Origin: Humitalea rosea
GTDB taxonomy: Bacteria; Pseudomonadota; Alphaproteobacteria; Acetobacterales; Acetobacteraceae
Reading direction: 5' to 3'
Assembly: GCF_003253705.1 (NCBI RefSeq)
Contig: NZ_QKYU01000034.1
Span: 1-34,799, forward strand
DNA length: 34,799 nucleotides
Part shown: positions 1 through 7,370 of the stretch, in pieces
How positions within the stretch are numbered: the first letter of the stretch is position 1
How the letters are laid out: each line of letters begins with the position of its first letter
Notes under the pieces: generated by a model
Databases searched by the model: none
What the model was told of the DNA's origin: nothing
The model's input: only the letters and a program-made list of their open reading frames with translations
Translations under genes and position numbers: made by a program

Positions 1-1142
1 GGATCGATATCCACCGCATGGCACACCCGCCCCGTCGTCTCCGCGGCAATCAGCGTGGTGCCGCTGCCGAGAAACGGATCGTAGATCGCCTCGCCGGCCG
101 CGCTGTTGTTGAGGATCGGACGGCGCATGCACTCCACCGGCTTCTGCGTGCTGTGCACCGTGGCGGCATCCTCGTCGCCGCCGTTCGAGATGGCCCAGAG
201 CGTCGCCTGGTCCCGTGCGCCCTGCCAGTGGCCGGTCGCGCCCTTGCGGACGGCGTAGAGGCAGGGCTCGTGCTGCCAGTGGTAGTCCCCACGCCCCAGC
301 ACGAAGCGCGACTTCGCCCAGACGATCTGGCTGCGGATCACGAAGCCCGTCGCCTCGAGGCTATCGATCACCGTGCGGCTGTGCACGCCGGCGTGCCAGA
401 CATAGGCCACGTTGCCGGGGAACAGCGCCCAGGCCTGGCGCCAGTCGGAGCGATCATCGTTTGCCACCTTCCCGGTGCGCATCGTCGCCGAGACGCCGGC
501 CTCGTTCCGCCATTCCGGATCGTAGTTCACGCCGTAGGGTGGGTCGGTGATCATCAGATGCGGCGTCGCGCCATCCAGCAGCCGTGCAACATCGGCGGTG
601 GAGGTGGCATCGCCGCAGAGCAGCCGGTGGGGCCCAAGCTGCCAGAGGTCGCCGGCCCGCGTGACCGGCACTACCGGTGGCTCGGGCGCCGGCGCATCGA
701 GATCGCCGGCGGCAGCCGGGACGTCGCCCGCGGCATCCGCCAGCAGGCGATCCAGCGCGGCCTGGTCGAAGCCGATCAGGCCGAGGTCGAATTCGTCGGC
801 ACGCAGTTCCCGCAGTTCCGCGGCGAGCAGGCTCTCGTCCCAGGTTGAGTTTAGTGCCAGTTGGTTGTCCGCCAGCCGAAAGGCCCGCGCCTGCGCCTCG
901 GTCAGATGGCCGAGCCGGATGGCGGGAATCGCGTCGAGCCCGAGGGCTTTCGCCGCCAGGACGCGACCATGGCCCGCGATCAACACGCCACCATCATCCA
1001 CCAGCACCGGCACGTTGAAGCCGAACTCGGCGATGGACGCCGCCAGCTGCGCCACCTGCTCGCTGGGGTGCATCCGCGCATTGGCGGCATAGGCTGCGAG
1101 CGATGCCACCGGCATCATTTCCATCTGAAGGTCAGGCTGCAT
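1..1142 (-). CDS. ParB-N domain/DNA adenine methyltransferase fusion (3' end cut by window)
   Basis: Reading from an ATG at 1142 to the left edge gives about 380 codons without a stop. Residues ~7-110 form a ParB/sulfiredoxin-like N-terminal domain (core VLIAGHGRVLAAKALG). A short Ala/Pro linker leads to a beta-class amino-methyltransferase: motif IV is DPPYGVNYD and motif I comes later as DPFLGSGTT, with a HSTQKP target-recognition segment between. DPPY methyltransferases usually methylate N6 of adenine. The gene starts 11 bp inside the preceding methyltransferase gene, with AGGAGGT about 8 bases before the ATG, so it is translationally coupled. Such ParB-methylase fusions sit near terminase genes in many alphaproteobacterial prophages and probably protect phage DNA from restriction. 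The C-terminus lies outside the window. Confidence 0.88.
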   Translation of the reverse strand, partial: MQPDLQMEMMPVASLAAYAANARMHPSEQVAQLAASIAEFGFNVPVLVDDGGVLIAGHGRVLAAKALGLDAIPAIRLGHLTEAQARAFRLADNQLALNSTWDESLLAAELRELRADEFDLGLIGFDQAALDRLLADAAGDVPAAAGDLDAPAPEPPVVPVTRAGDLWQLGPHRLLCGDATSTADVARLLDGATPHLMITDPPYGVNYDPEWRNEAGVSATMRTGKVANDDRSDWRQAWALFPGNVAYVWHAGVHSRTVIDSLEATGFVIRSQIVWAKSRFVLGRGDYHWQHEPCLYAVRKGATGHWQGARDQATLWAISNGGDEDAATVHSTQKPVECMRRPILNNSAAGEAIYDPFLGSGTTLIAAETTGRVCHAVDID

Positions 1143-2601
1143 CGGCGATGACCTCCTGTCGCGCCGCAGCGACCGCGTTGTAATCGCGCCCGTCATCGGC
1201 CAGCGTCACCGGCAGGTCGGGATGCAGCATGCGCCACCGCGCCACGGCCAGGTCGACATAGGCCGGCGCCAACTCGATCGCGCGCACGCGGCGGCCGGTG
1301 CGCTGGCCCGCCAGGATCGTGGTGCCGGAGCCAGCGAAGGGTTCGAACACCATCTCGCCCTCATCGGTGTAGGTGCGCATGAGGAACTCAGGCAGCACCA
1401 CCGGAAACACCGCGGGGTGCTCGGTCTCGATGCCGCGGCCCTTGTGGCGGGTCAGGCGCAGCACGTTGTCGGGGATCCGGAAATCCTGCACCGGCAGGCC
1501 GGCATGCTGGTATTCCGAGATGGTGCCGTCGGCGGCGCGCAGCCCGCTCCCCTTGTTCGGCGTGCCGGCCCATTTGCAGGGCACGATCTTGTTCGCCTGC
1601 CGGGCCTGGCGGTTGAAGTGGAAGACCAGCTCGAAGGCCGGTGCGAGGCGCCCGTTCCAGTCGCCGGGCAGACCGGGCCCCTGGTCCCAGGTGTAGAGGC
1701 CGAAGCGGCGCCAACCGCGGGCGCGCATCCAGTCGAGCCAGCCAGACCAGTACGGCTGCCATTCGTTATCGCGGTGGATCAGGCCAAGGTTCACCAAGAT
1801 CTGGCCGTCCGGCCGCATGGCCGCGTCGAGATGCTGAAACACGCCCTGCATCAGCGCATCCCAATCCGTACCGCCGCCGGTGGTGTAGTCGCGCTGGTTG
1901 CCGTACGGCGGCGAGGTGAACAGCAGCGTGGCCCGGTCCTCGCCCATCACGCGCGCCACGCTGGCGGCGTCGGTGCTGTCGCCACATAGCAGGCGATGCT
2001 CGCCCAGCAGCCAGAGATCGCCGGGGCGGGTGACGGCTTGGCGCGGCGGCTCCGGATCAGCATCGGCAGGATCCTCCGCCGGCGCATCCTCGGTGCCTGC
2101 CGCGCCCGCCGCACCGCCCCCCTCGGCGGGATCCGCAGACAGAGCCTCGGGCGCGTCGCCGTCGGACACGGCATCTCCAGCCGCCGCGAGGATGTCCGCG
2201 AGCTCATCCGCCGAGAAGCCGAGCACGCCGAGGTCGATGTCCTGCGCTGCCTGCACCGCGGCCAGCGCGTCACGCAGCAGCGCCTGGTCCCAGGTCGCGT
2301 TCTCCGCGATGCGGTTGTCGGCGAGCCGCAGCGCCTCCTTCTGCGCCGCGGACAGGTGCCGCAGCACGATCACCGGCACCTTCGCCATGCCAAGCGCCGT
2401 CGCGGCCTCGAGCCGGCCATGGCCGGCGATCAGCACGCCGTCCTCGTCCACCAGCAGCGGATTGGTGAAGCCGAAGGCGAGCATGCTGGCCTTGATCTGC
2501 TCGAGCTGCTCGGCGCTGTGGACGCGCGCGTTGCCGGCATGCGGGCGCAGCTCCGCCACCGGACGCAGCAGGATCTTCGCCGCCATCCAGGGGAGCGTCA
2601 T
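1132..2601 (-). CDS. ParB-N domain/DNA methyltransferase fusion, SPPY type
   Basis: The product has 489 residues from the ATG at 2601; a longer in-frame extension to 2838 has no ParB-like or phage-like content and was not used. Residues ~8-115 are a ParB-N domain (core GVLIAGHGRLEAATALG). Then come an acidic Ala/Glu/Asp/Pro linker of ~50 residues and a beta-class methyltransferase, motif IV TSPPYGNQRDY and motif I FEPFAGSGTT near the C-terminus. TSPPY is more typical of N4-cytosine (or some N6-adenine) enzymes than DPPY, so this is a diverged paralogue of the adjoining gene rather than a recent copy. Both probably act on phage or host DNA as modification enzymes. An alternative start is ATG 2586. 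Specificity cannot be read from the sequence. Confidence 0.87.
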   Translation of the reverse strand: MTLPWMAAKILLRPVAELRPHAGNARVHSAEQLEQIKASMLAFGFTNPLLVDEDGVLIAGHGRLEAATALGMAKVPVIVLRHLSAAQKEALRLADNRIAENATWDQALLRDALAAVQAAQDIDLGVLGFSADELADILAAAGDAVSDGDAPEALSADPAEGGGAAGAAGTEDAPAEDPADADPEPPRQAVTRPGDLWLLGEHRLLCGDSTDAASVARVMGEDRATLLFTSPPYGNQRDYTTGGGTDWDALMQGVFQHLDAAMRPDGQILVNLGLIHRDNEWQPYWSGWLDWMRARGWRRFGLYTWDQGPGLPGDWNGRLAPAFELVFHFNRQARQANKIVPCKWAGTPNKGSGLRAADGTISEYQHAGLPVQDFRIPDNVLRLTRHKGRGIETEHPAVFPVVLPEFLMRTYTDEGEMVFEPFAGSGTTILAGQRTGRRVRAIELAPAYVDLAVARWRMLHPDLPVTLADDGRDYNAVAAARQEVIADAA

Positions 2602-2611
2602 GATGCCATCC

Positions 2612-2693
2612 GGTTTGCAGGTGGTTTGCAGGGCCGCGGCGCGGCATCGGTTTGCAGCTAACGAATTGAAGCCGCGGGCGAAGGCTGCAAACC
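2612..2693. repeat. Four copies of an 8-bp motif upstream of the methylase pair
   Basis: GGTTTGCA occurs at 2612-2619, 2623-2630 and 2649-2656, and inverted (TGCAAACC) at 2686-2693, all just upstream of the ATG at 2601. Spacing is irregular. They could be binding sites for a repressor of the methylase operon; no binding protein is known. Confidence 0.4.
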
Positions 2694-2893
2694 GCAACCC
2701 ATGTTTTCGGCCTGGCGCTAGCGATGTTGCGCGCTTCCGCCCCCCGCATACAGCGGGGCCAGGAAGGACCCTGCGGCTCGAGAGCCACAGTGGCTGATCA
2801 GCTGGCGAGTGGCTCGGGAGCCGCGGTGCTCGACGCACCTTCTCGACGTGTCACCATCATAGCCAACTCGATTTGCGCGCCGCCATGGGGTCT

Positions 2894-2921
2894 ATTGTAA
2901 CAGCGCAGCCGAGATGTTCAG
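2894..2921 (-). promoter_or_regulatory. Candidate promoter for the methylase operon
   Basis: On the minus strand a TACAAT hexamer (2899-2894, five of six matches to the sigma-70 -10 box) is preceded, with 16-bp spacing, by a weak -35 CTGAAC (2921-2916). It overlaps the end of the preceding small gene and lies about 290 bp before the methylase ATG. The -10 is good and the -35 poor. Confidence 0.25.
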
Positions 2922-3253
2922 AGCGATTCCGACGCTCGCTCGACCGCGTCACGCGACGCCTGCAGCGCAGCGAGGGTGAGGCCAGCCTGCTTCACGGCGG
3001 CGGCTTCGCCAGGATCGACGTAGGACACCTGCTCTTCAGCGTCGGCCACGCCCACGACGATCTGCTCGCGCAGCTCGTCCAGCCACGTCTTTGCATCGGA
3101 TGGATCGGCGTCGGGCTCGCGCAGCCATTCGGCGACGATCATCTCGACTTCGCGTGCGATGCGGTGCGGCGGCACGCCCTTCGCGGCGAGCGCCATCAGT
3201 CGGACAATCGCGGCGTCAACGGGACGCACCCGTGCCTGCCTCCGAGCGGCCAT
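2918..3253 (-). CDS. Small conserved-looking phage protein, unknown function
   Basis: 111 residues, starting at ATG 3253 with a good ribosome-binding site (AAAGGAGA about 6 bases upstream). The N-terminus is Arg-rich (MAARRQARVRP). The rest is predicted mostly helical, with a central acidic stretch (EPDADPSDAKTWLDELREQ) and no cysteines. No catalytic motif or family is recognised. It lies between the methylases and the nuclease-like genes and just downstream of a LexA-type box at 3290-3304, so it could be damage-regulated. Coding potential is supported by third-position GC and the ribosome-binding site rather than by homology. Confidence 0.6.
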   Translation of the reverse strand: MAARRQARVRPVDAAIVRLMALAAKGVPPHRIAREVEMIVAEWLREPDADPSDAKTWLDELREQIVVGVADAEEQVSYVDPGEAAAVKQAGLTLAALQASRDAVERASESL

Positions 3254-3289
3254 GGATCATCTCCTTTCGGTTCACGGGCTGCATAGCAT

Positions 3290-3304
3290 GTTCTTTTCTT
3301 GTTC
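3290..3304. promoter_or_regulatory. LexA (SOS) box, alphaproteobacterial type
   Basis: GTTCTTTTCTTGTTC is an exact GTTC-N7-GTTC direct repeat, the LexA consensus known from Rhodobacter and rhizobia. It sits in a 300-bp gap, 36 bp before the minus-strand ATG at 3253 and 14-24 bp before possible plus-strand starts at 3319/3329. Which side it controls is unclear. An eight-base pattern of this kind is expected about once by chance in a window this size, so position is the main support. Confidence 0.5.
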
Positions 3305-3328
3305 TCATAGGGGGAGCTATGGTCGGGC

Positions 3329-3541
3329 ATGCCCGATGGCGACCAGCCCCGCTCTGCGCTGCCGTGGCTCAGTCGGGCTACGCTGGCGGCTGCGCGGGCA
3401 GCACGCTGCCCGCCTGGCGCGCTTGCCTGGACGGGTGAAAGCGACAGCAAGGCGGTGCGCGACGTCATCCTGGCACACCACCCTGCCTTGCCGCTCACGA
3501 TGATCGCCGAGGCCGTCGCCTACGTCCTGGGTTCCGAGTGA
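3329..3541 (+). CDS. Possible small protein, opposite strand to its neighbours
   Basis: A 70-codon plus-strand frame (MPDGDQPRSALP... ending AEAVAYVLGSE). The second half has the third-position G/C bias seen in real genes here, and the opposite strand shows no better candidate in this gap. A strong Shine-Dalgarno sequence, GGGGGAG, lies 14 bases before this ATG. It is better placed for ATG 3319, which opens a different frame of only 39 codons. If real, it would be the one plus-strand gene in the early region and would be fired from the LexA-box interval, the position of SOS-induced antirepressors in some temperate phages. That role is inference only. Confidence 0.3.
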   Translation: MPDGDQPRSALPWLSRATLAAARAARCPPGALAWTGESDSKAVRDVILAHHPALPLTMIAEAVAYVLGSE

Positions 3542-3553
3542 CGATGCTCCGCG

Positions 3554-4102
3554 TCACGCCGCCCGTGACCGCGGCACGAGGCCGAAGTGCATTGCCAGGA
3601 TTCCGAGTGCCGCCACCAGCATGCCACCCGCGATTGGCTGCGGCACTGGCCTGCCGCTCCAGCCTCGACGGGCCGCCCATTCGCGGACCGAAATCTCGAG
3701 GCCGACGACGAACCATGCGCAGGAACCAGCCGGACTATCGTGCCCGCCAAGCGCATCCATCGCCGCGAGCACACGGCGGCGCGCATCGACCTGGCGGTTC
3801 GACATCGTGCCTGCGGTCGATCCGGGCAGGTAGATCAACTGCGAGGTGGACATGCTGTCGATCGCGGCGCTGCGGAACAGCGTCCGGAAGATGCAGCCCG
3901 CCTCGTGCATCTGCGGCGTGATGTTGCCGTTGGCCAGCATCATGCCGAGCGTGTCCACGGCGCGGCGATGCTGGACCGGGACGCCGGTCTCCGGATCAGC
4001 CTCACGAACCGGCTCCGAGAACCCGCCATGCTGGAGCCGCCACTTCGACGGGCCGAGCGCCTCGTCCCGTTTGGAGGTCTTTGCCTTCCGCTTACCGGCC
4101 AT
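3554..4102 (-). CDS. Phage protein of unknown function (possibly DUF6456-like)
   Basis: 182 residues from ATG 4102, with AGGAG 8 bases upstream. The N-terminus is Lys/Arg-rich (MAGKRKAKTSKRDE). The body contains a segment (VPVQHRRAVDTLGMMLANG, then MHEAGCIFRTLFRSA) and a long C-terminal helix-turn-helix-like part (RRRVLAAMDALGG ... WFVVGLEISVREWAARRGW). The pattern recalls a family of alphaproteobacterial prophage proteins that I associate tentatively with DUF6456; this is memory of a pattern, not a search result. The gene starts 11 bp inside the end of the preceding 76-aa gene, so it belongs to the coupled nuclease-containing unit. Confidence 0.65.
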   Translation of the reverse strand: MAGKRKAKTSKRDEALGPSKWRLQHGGFSEPVREADPETGVPVQHRRAVDTLGMMLANGNITPQMHEAGCIFRTLFRSAAIDSMSTSQLIYLPGSTAGTMSNRQVDARRRVLAAMDALGGHDSPAGSCAWFVVGLEISVREWAARRGWSGRPVPQPIAGGMLVAALGILAMHFGLVPRSRAA

Positions 4103-4322
4103 GGTTATTCTCCTGCTGCCGCGGGCCCCAGCGGCGCACGGCTTCGTTCTGGATTGCCTGGCGCAGCCAGGGGTCGGTGATGTCCTCGAGGTGCAGCGAG
4201 ACGACGCCCTGCTGCTGCCAGACACGGCGGCGCAGCATTTCCATCTCGGGCGTGGTGGTGGCGCTGCAGGTGCCGCGGTCGAGGCACGATCGGGGCGGGA
4301 TGGGCGCGCCAGGCATCGTCAT
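4092..4322 (-). CDS. 76-aa phage protein, unknown function
   Basis: Starts at ATG 4322, overlapping the stop of the upstream nuclease-like gene as ATGA, and ends inside the start of the next gene. A second in-frame ATG at 4316 is also possible. The N-terminal third has two cysteines (CLDRGTC). The C-terminal part is a helix rich in Trp, Arg and Gln (MLRRRVWQQQGV, WLRQAIQNEAVRRWG). Tight coupling on both sides is the main evidence that it is real. No function is recognised. Confidence 0.6.
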   Translation of the reverse strand: MTMPGAPIPPRSCLDRGTCSATTTPEMEMLRRRVWQQQGVVSLHLEDITDPWLRQAIQNEAVRRWGPRQQENNHGR

Positions 4323-4765
4323 GCCAGCACCATCAGCGCGTCGAGCGACGCTGGCCTGCCCTTGCAATCCAGGATGGCTTCGGCGGCAGCCTCGTAGACC
4401 ACCACGCCGTGCGAACGCAGCCAGGCAATCTTCCAGTGCGGCGTCGGGTTGGTCTTCACCACCTCGACCGCGGTAGTCACGGTGCCGCGCTCGATCAGCA
4501 CCATGTCGCAGATGCAGATCAGCGCGCCCCACCGCTTGCGCAGCGTGGCGATGGTCGGCTTCTGGCTGAACCCACACTGGTCCCAGGCCATCACGCCGCC
4601 GCCGCGCTCGGTGAACGGATACTCCACCACCACGCGGAAGGGCGCCGCCGCGCCTGCCTCGGCCGCGAAGGCGGTCAGCCACTTCGCCAGGCGGTGTTTG
4701 GCGCGAGTATGCTCCGCGCTCTCGGTGATCGTTAGGGCACGACGGCGCGGAAGGGGGAGTGCCAT
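4319..4765 (-). CDS. Putative PD-(D/E)XK-fold nuclease-like protein
   Basis: 148 residues from ATG 4765. The core reads D at CDMVLIERG, then EVVKT about 12 residues later, then a strand-helix segment (KIAWLRSHGVVVYEA). A D...ExK-like pair on consecutive strands followed by an amphipathic helix is the layout of PD-(D/E)XK nucleases and of CoiA/VRR-NUC-like proteins. The third catalytic residue is Val-Lys rather than a textbook ExK, so activity is uncertain. It is coupled to the 76-aa gene by ATGA and lies downstream of the primase, consistent with a role in phage recombination or replication. It could also be a non-catalytic member of the fold. Confidence 0.55.
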   Translation of the reverse strand: MALPLPRRRALTITESAEHTRAKHRLAKWLTAFAAEAGAAAPFRVVVEYPFTERGGGVMAWDQCGFSQKPTIATLRKRWGALICICDMVLIERGTVTTAVEVVKTNPTPHWKIAWLRSHGVVVYEAAAEAILDCKGRPASLDALMVLA

Positions 4766-4978
4766 CTACACAATCTCCCCGGAGGTCACAGAACTCCCCG
4801 CTATCATATTGATATATATATTATTGTTATTTTTGTTATTATGTACTGCGAGGTGTTGGCCTGCTCCCACACGCGTGTGGGGCGAGGTGTCACCTTCGTG
4901 CCCGCGCACGAAATAACAAAATCCACAAAAGCCTGATTTCAGTGGCTTAGCGGGGACGGTCTGGGTTTTGTTATTCAT
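4766..4978 (-). CDS. Possible 70-aa protein spanning the AT-rich region
   Basis: The frame begins ATG 4978 inside the last codons of the primase (GATGAATAA) and ends directly before the next gene. It reads MNNKTQTVPAKPLKSGFCGFCYFVRGH in parts, then crosses the AT-rich tract as an Asn/Ile-rich run. The FCGFCYF pattern recalls short frames after primase genes in related prophages, but the AT-rich, palindromic DNA here may simply be a non-coding replication site. Confidence 0.25.
   Translation of the reverse strand: MNNKTQTVPAKPLKSGFCGFCYFVRGHEGDTSPHTRVGAGQHLAVHNNKNNNNIYINMIAGSSVTSGEIV
4803..4842. other. AT-rich tract, candidate DNA-unwinding element
   Basis: Forty bases with only four G or C, inside DNA otherwise about two thirds G+C. 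It lies between the primase-helicase gene and the nuclease-like gene, next to a perfect palindrome and a flanking direct repeat. That combination is typical of replication origins; no DnaA box was identified. Confidence 0.35.
4848..4890. repeat. Perfect 16-bp palindrome flanked by 9-bp direct repeats
   Basis: CCCACACGCGTGTGGG at 4866-4881 is a perfect palindrome. GCGAGGTGT occurs directly repeated at 4848-4856 and 4882-4890, on either side of it. There is no T-run, so it is unlikely to be an intrinsic terminator; it could be an initiator or repressor site beside the AT-rich tract. Confidence 0.45.
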
Positions 4979-7370
4979 CGCCCGCGGCCTCCTCCGCTGG
5001 CGTGTCGCCTGGCGGCGGCACCAGGACGTAGCGGGAGCCGGCCGGGCGGCCGGGACCGCCGGACGCGGGCGCAGCGGTTTCGATGACCGCGCCGTTTGTC
5101 ACCAGCGCTTCGATCACCTCGCCGAATTCCCGTGCGGTCAGCTTCAGCCCCTTGTGGAACATGTCGCGCCGGCTGCACGGGCCGTGTTTGCCGATGATGT
5201 TGATGGCCCTGTTCAGGCGCTTCTCGAACTCGCTGTCCGCCAGGAAGCGCTGCGCGTCTCGGAGCACGGTCCTCGTGCAATGCTCGGCCAGCGCCCAGCC
5301 CCAGGCCACGTCCGCCTCGGCGACCTGAGGATGTGCCGGATCGCGGCTGATGGCGCAGATCAGCGCCAGCTTGCTGGCGTTCTCGCCCAGGCGGTTGACG
5401 ATGGCGGCCTGGGGCGTGCCGGCCACCTTCTTCGCCCAGACGTCCTCCTCGGCCAGCTTGCGATCGTGCATCGCCTCTGCCGCTGCCGTCATGGGGACGG
5501 TGTGGGGCGTCGCCTCCTCGGTCGCCGGCATCGGCACGACATGCACATCCGGCAGGTTTCCTGGTGGCGGCGGGTCGCCTGCGCCGCGGGTGATTGCCTT
5601 CAGGGCTTCGAGCAAGGCGGACGGCGGGGCGATGATGCCCGCGTTCGGGTTCCGCTCCGGCCGATCGGTGTCGGTGACGAAGACCAGGAAGCGTGCGAGC
5701 GAGCCGTCCATCATCGCGCCGCCTTCCAGCGCCTTCCAGAACGTCGAGGGCGTGGTGGTGCCGAAGAAGCAGACGCAGGGCTGGTGGATATCGACGCGCG
5801 GCGCGTCTTTCTTGTTGGCGTATTCGGTGCCGCGATAGATGCCCTTGGCCCGGCTGTAGAGCTTCATCAGCTCGGACCAGATTTCGGCCTTGTGCGCCGG
5901 CGCCCTGCTGCCCGTGACGGTGTTGAGGAACAGGCCGAATTCGTCGATCTGAAACAGCCGGGCGGGATGCTGCTCCAAAGCGGACAGCATGCCGCGGCCA
6001 GAGGCCAGGTTCTCGCCGCCGAGATAGCGGTCCAGCCTCGCCAGGTCGAAGCAGCGCCGGATTACCTCTGGCGCATGATCCTTGCCGCCGCCACTTTCGG
6101 CCACGGCGGCGATGTAGATGTTGGTCCGGAGGTCGGTGCGGGTGCGGTACTGGCGCCCGGCCAGCGCGCCCACCGCGCAGATGGCGGCGCCGAGGGCGAG
6201 AAAGGGCTGAGGCCGCAGCGCGGATCCGACGCATTCGTCGACCAGCATCTGCAACACGCCGCCGGGCTGCAGTATGGCGTCCGGCACGGGGAGCGGCGCC
6301 GCCTGCTGTTTCGCCCGGCCGGCGTCGAGCTTCGCCAGCAGCGCCGCGGCAGGATGGACGTCCGCGGCCGGCGTCGCATCGACCCTGGCGAGCATCGCCG
6401 CTGCAGGATGCGGCTGCGCAGCACGCTCCGCAGCCGCGGCGTTCAGCGTGATCTCTGGTGGCGGCACCCAGCCGCGATCGATGGCCCACCCATAGATGCT
6501 GCCTGCGCCGATGCTGTGCGGCCTGAGCTTGGCCCAGCGCCGCTCCGCAGTGTCCGCTTTGCCCGATGTGCCCGACTTTCCGCTCGACTTCGACCAGCCG
6601 AGCCAGACCTCACGCCCTTCCTCACCCAGGGCCGCCTTGATGGCGTTGCCCATGGTGATCCACGATGCGCCGTCGAGATCCTCGTTCGGCAGATAGGCGA
6701 GCGCTGCCTTTACCGCCTCGAGGGTGCCGCGCGGATCGGACGGGCCGCGCCAGGCGGCGGCATCAGACGGAAGGTGCAGAGAGCGCGGACGCAGTTCGGG
6801 CGGAATCAGCGCATGGGCGCGATCGAGCCAGGCCATGGCCGCGGCCTCGTCTACCACCGGCAATTGCGCGAGTGGCGTGTCGAGCAGGGTGTCCTCGGGC
6901 CAGACATAAGGCTGCCCGGTATAAGGGTGCACGGCATGCGCTACGAATTGCTGGCCGCGTGCCAGGACCTCGAGCGGCAAGCGCTTCCGGCCGGCGAAGG
7001 GCGTGGCGGCCCGATACACCAGCAGCCGCTTCGGGGCGCGGCCAATGCGCAGGCAAGGCGTGTCGCCCAGCATGGAGGTGGCGAGCTCGGCGATCTGGAT
7101 CGCCAGCGCGCCATCCAGGATGTCGATGTCGATGCCCACCACGGCGCCAGTGGCGATGCCCACGCCGCAGCCCGGCCAGCGGCGCCAGATGTCCACCTCG
7201 AAGGATTTCGTTGGCCGGTCGCAGTGACGCGCCCAGTCCGGATAGGGCGACCACTCCCCGCTGGTGAAGCGCCCCGGCACCTTCGTGCCCGGCATGATGG
7301 GGATGGCCGAATAGCCATTGTCGACCAGGCGCTCGCCGTAATCGGCCATGAAGGAGGGAGCATCCGTCAT
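4971..7370 (-). CDS. Primase-polymerase with PriCT and DUF3987 P-loop domain (replication protein)
   Basis: 799 residues, start ATG 7370 overlapping the previous stop (ATGA). Residues ~10-195 are an archaeo-eukaryotic primase-polymerase domain: metal-binding GIDIDILDG (D81, D83) and a histidine motif near 145-148 (AHAVHP). Residues ~216-305 match the PriCT-2 linker (SWITMGNAIKAALG ... SIYGWAIDRGW). Residues ~360-750 are a DUF3987-type P-loop NTPase with Walker A AESGGGKDH (424-432) and an acidic Walker B-like FQIDEFG. The protein would prime and unwind DNA at the phage origin. Residues 321-352 contain two copies of an HPAAxLLAxLDA-type peptide between the domains. The C-terminal ~80 residues look like a winged helix. 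It is the central gene of the early operon. Confidence 0.9.
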   Translation of the reverse strand: MTDAPSFMADYGERLVDNGYSAIPIMPGTKVPGRFTSGEWSPYPDWARHCDRPTKSFEVDIWRRWPGCGVGIATGAVVGIDIDILDGALAIQIAELATSMLGDTPCLRIGRAPKRLLVYRAATPFAGRKRLPLEVLARGQQFVAHAVHPYTGQPYVWPEDTLLDTPLAQLPVVDEAAAMAWLDRAHALIPPELRPRSLHLPSDAAAWRGPSDPRGTLEAVKAALAYLPNEDLDGASWITMGNAIKAALGEEGREVWLGWSKSSGKSGTSGKADTAERRWAKLRPHSIGAGSIYGWAIDRGWVPPPEITLNAAAAERAAQPHPAAAMLARVDATPAADVHPAAALLAKLDAGRAKQQAAPLPVPDAILQPGGVLQMLVDECVGSALRPQPFLALGAAICAVGALAGRQYRTRTDLRTNIYIAAVAESGGGKDHAPEVIRRCFDLARLDRYLGGENLASGRGMLSALEQHPARLFQIDEFGLFLNTVTGSRAPAHKAEIWSELMKLYSRAKGIYRGTEYANKKDAPRVDIHQPCVCFFGTTTPSTFWKALEGGAMMDGSLARFLVFVTDTDRPERNPNAGIIAPPSALLEALKAITRGAGDPPPPGNLPDVHVVPMPATEEATPHTVPMTAAAEAMHDRKLAEEDVWAKKVAGTPQAAIVNRLGENASKLALICAISRDPAHPQVAEADVAWGWALAEHCTRTVLRDAQRFLADSEFEKRLNRAINIIGKHGPCSRRDMFHKGLKLTAREFGEVIEALVTNGAVIETAAPASGGPGRPAGSRYVLVPPPGDTPAEEAAGDE

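Noticed and set aside
2602-2838. In-frame N-terminal extension of the second methylase
   Set aside because: It adds 79 residues of Arg/Ala-rich sequence across the repeat cluster and candidate leader; the ParB domain begins after ATG 2601.
3196-3498. 100-codon minus-strand frame
   Set aside because: It overlaps the well-supported gene ending at 2918 and the LexA box and has no ribosome-binding site.
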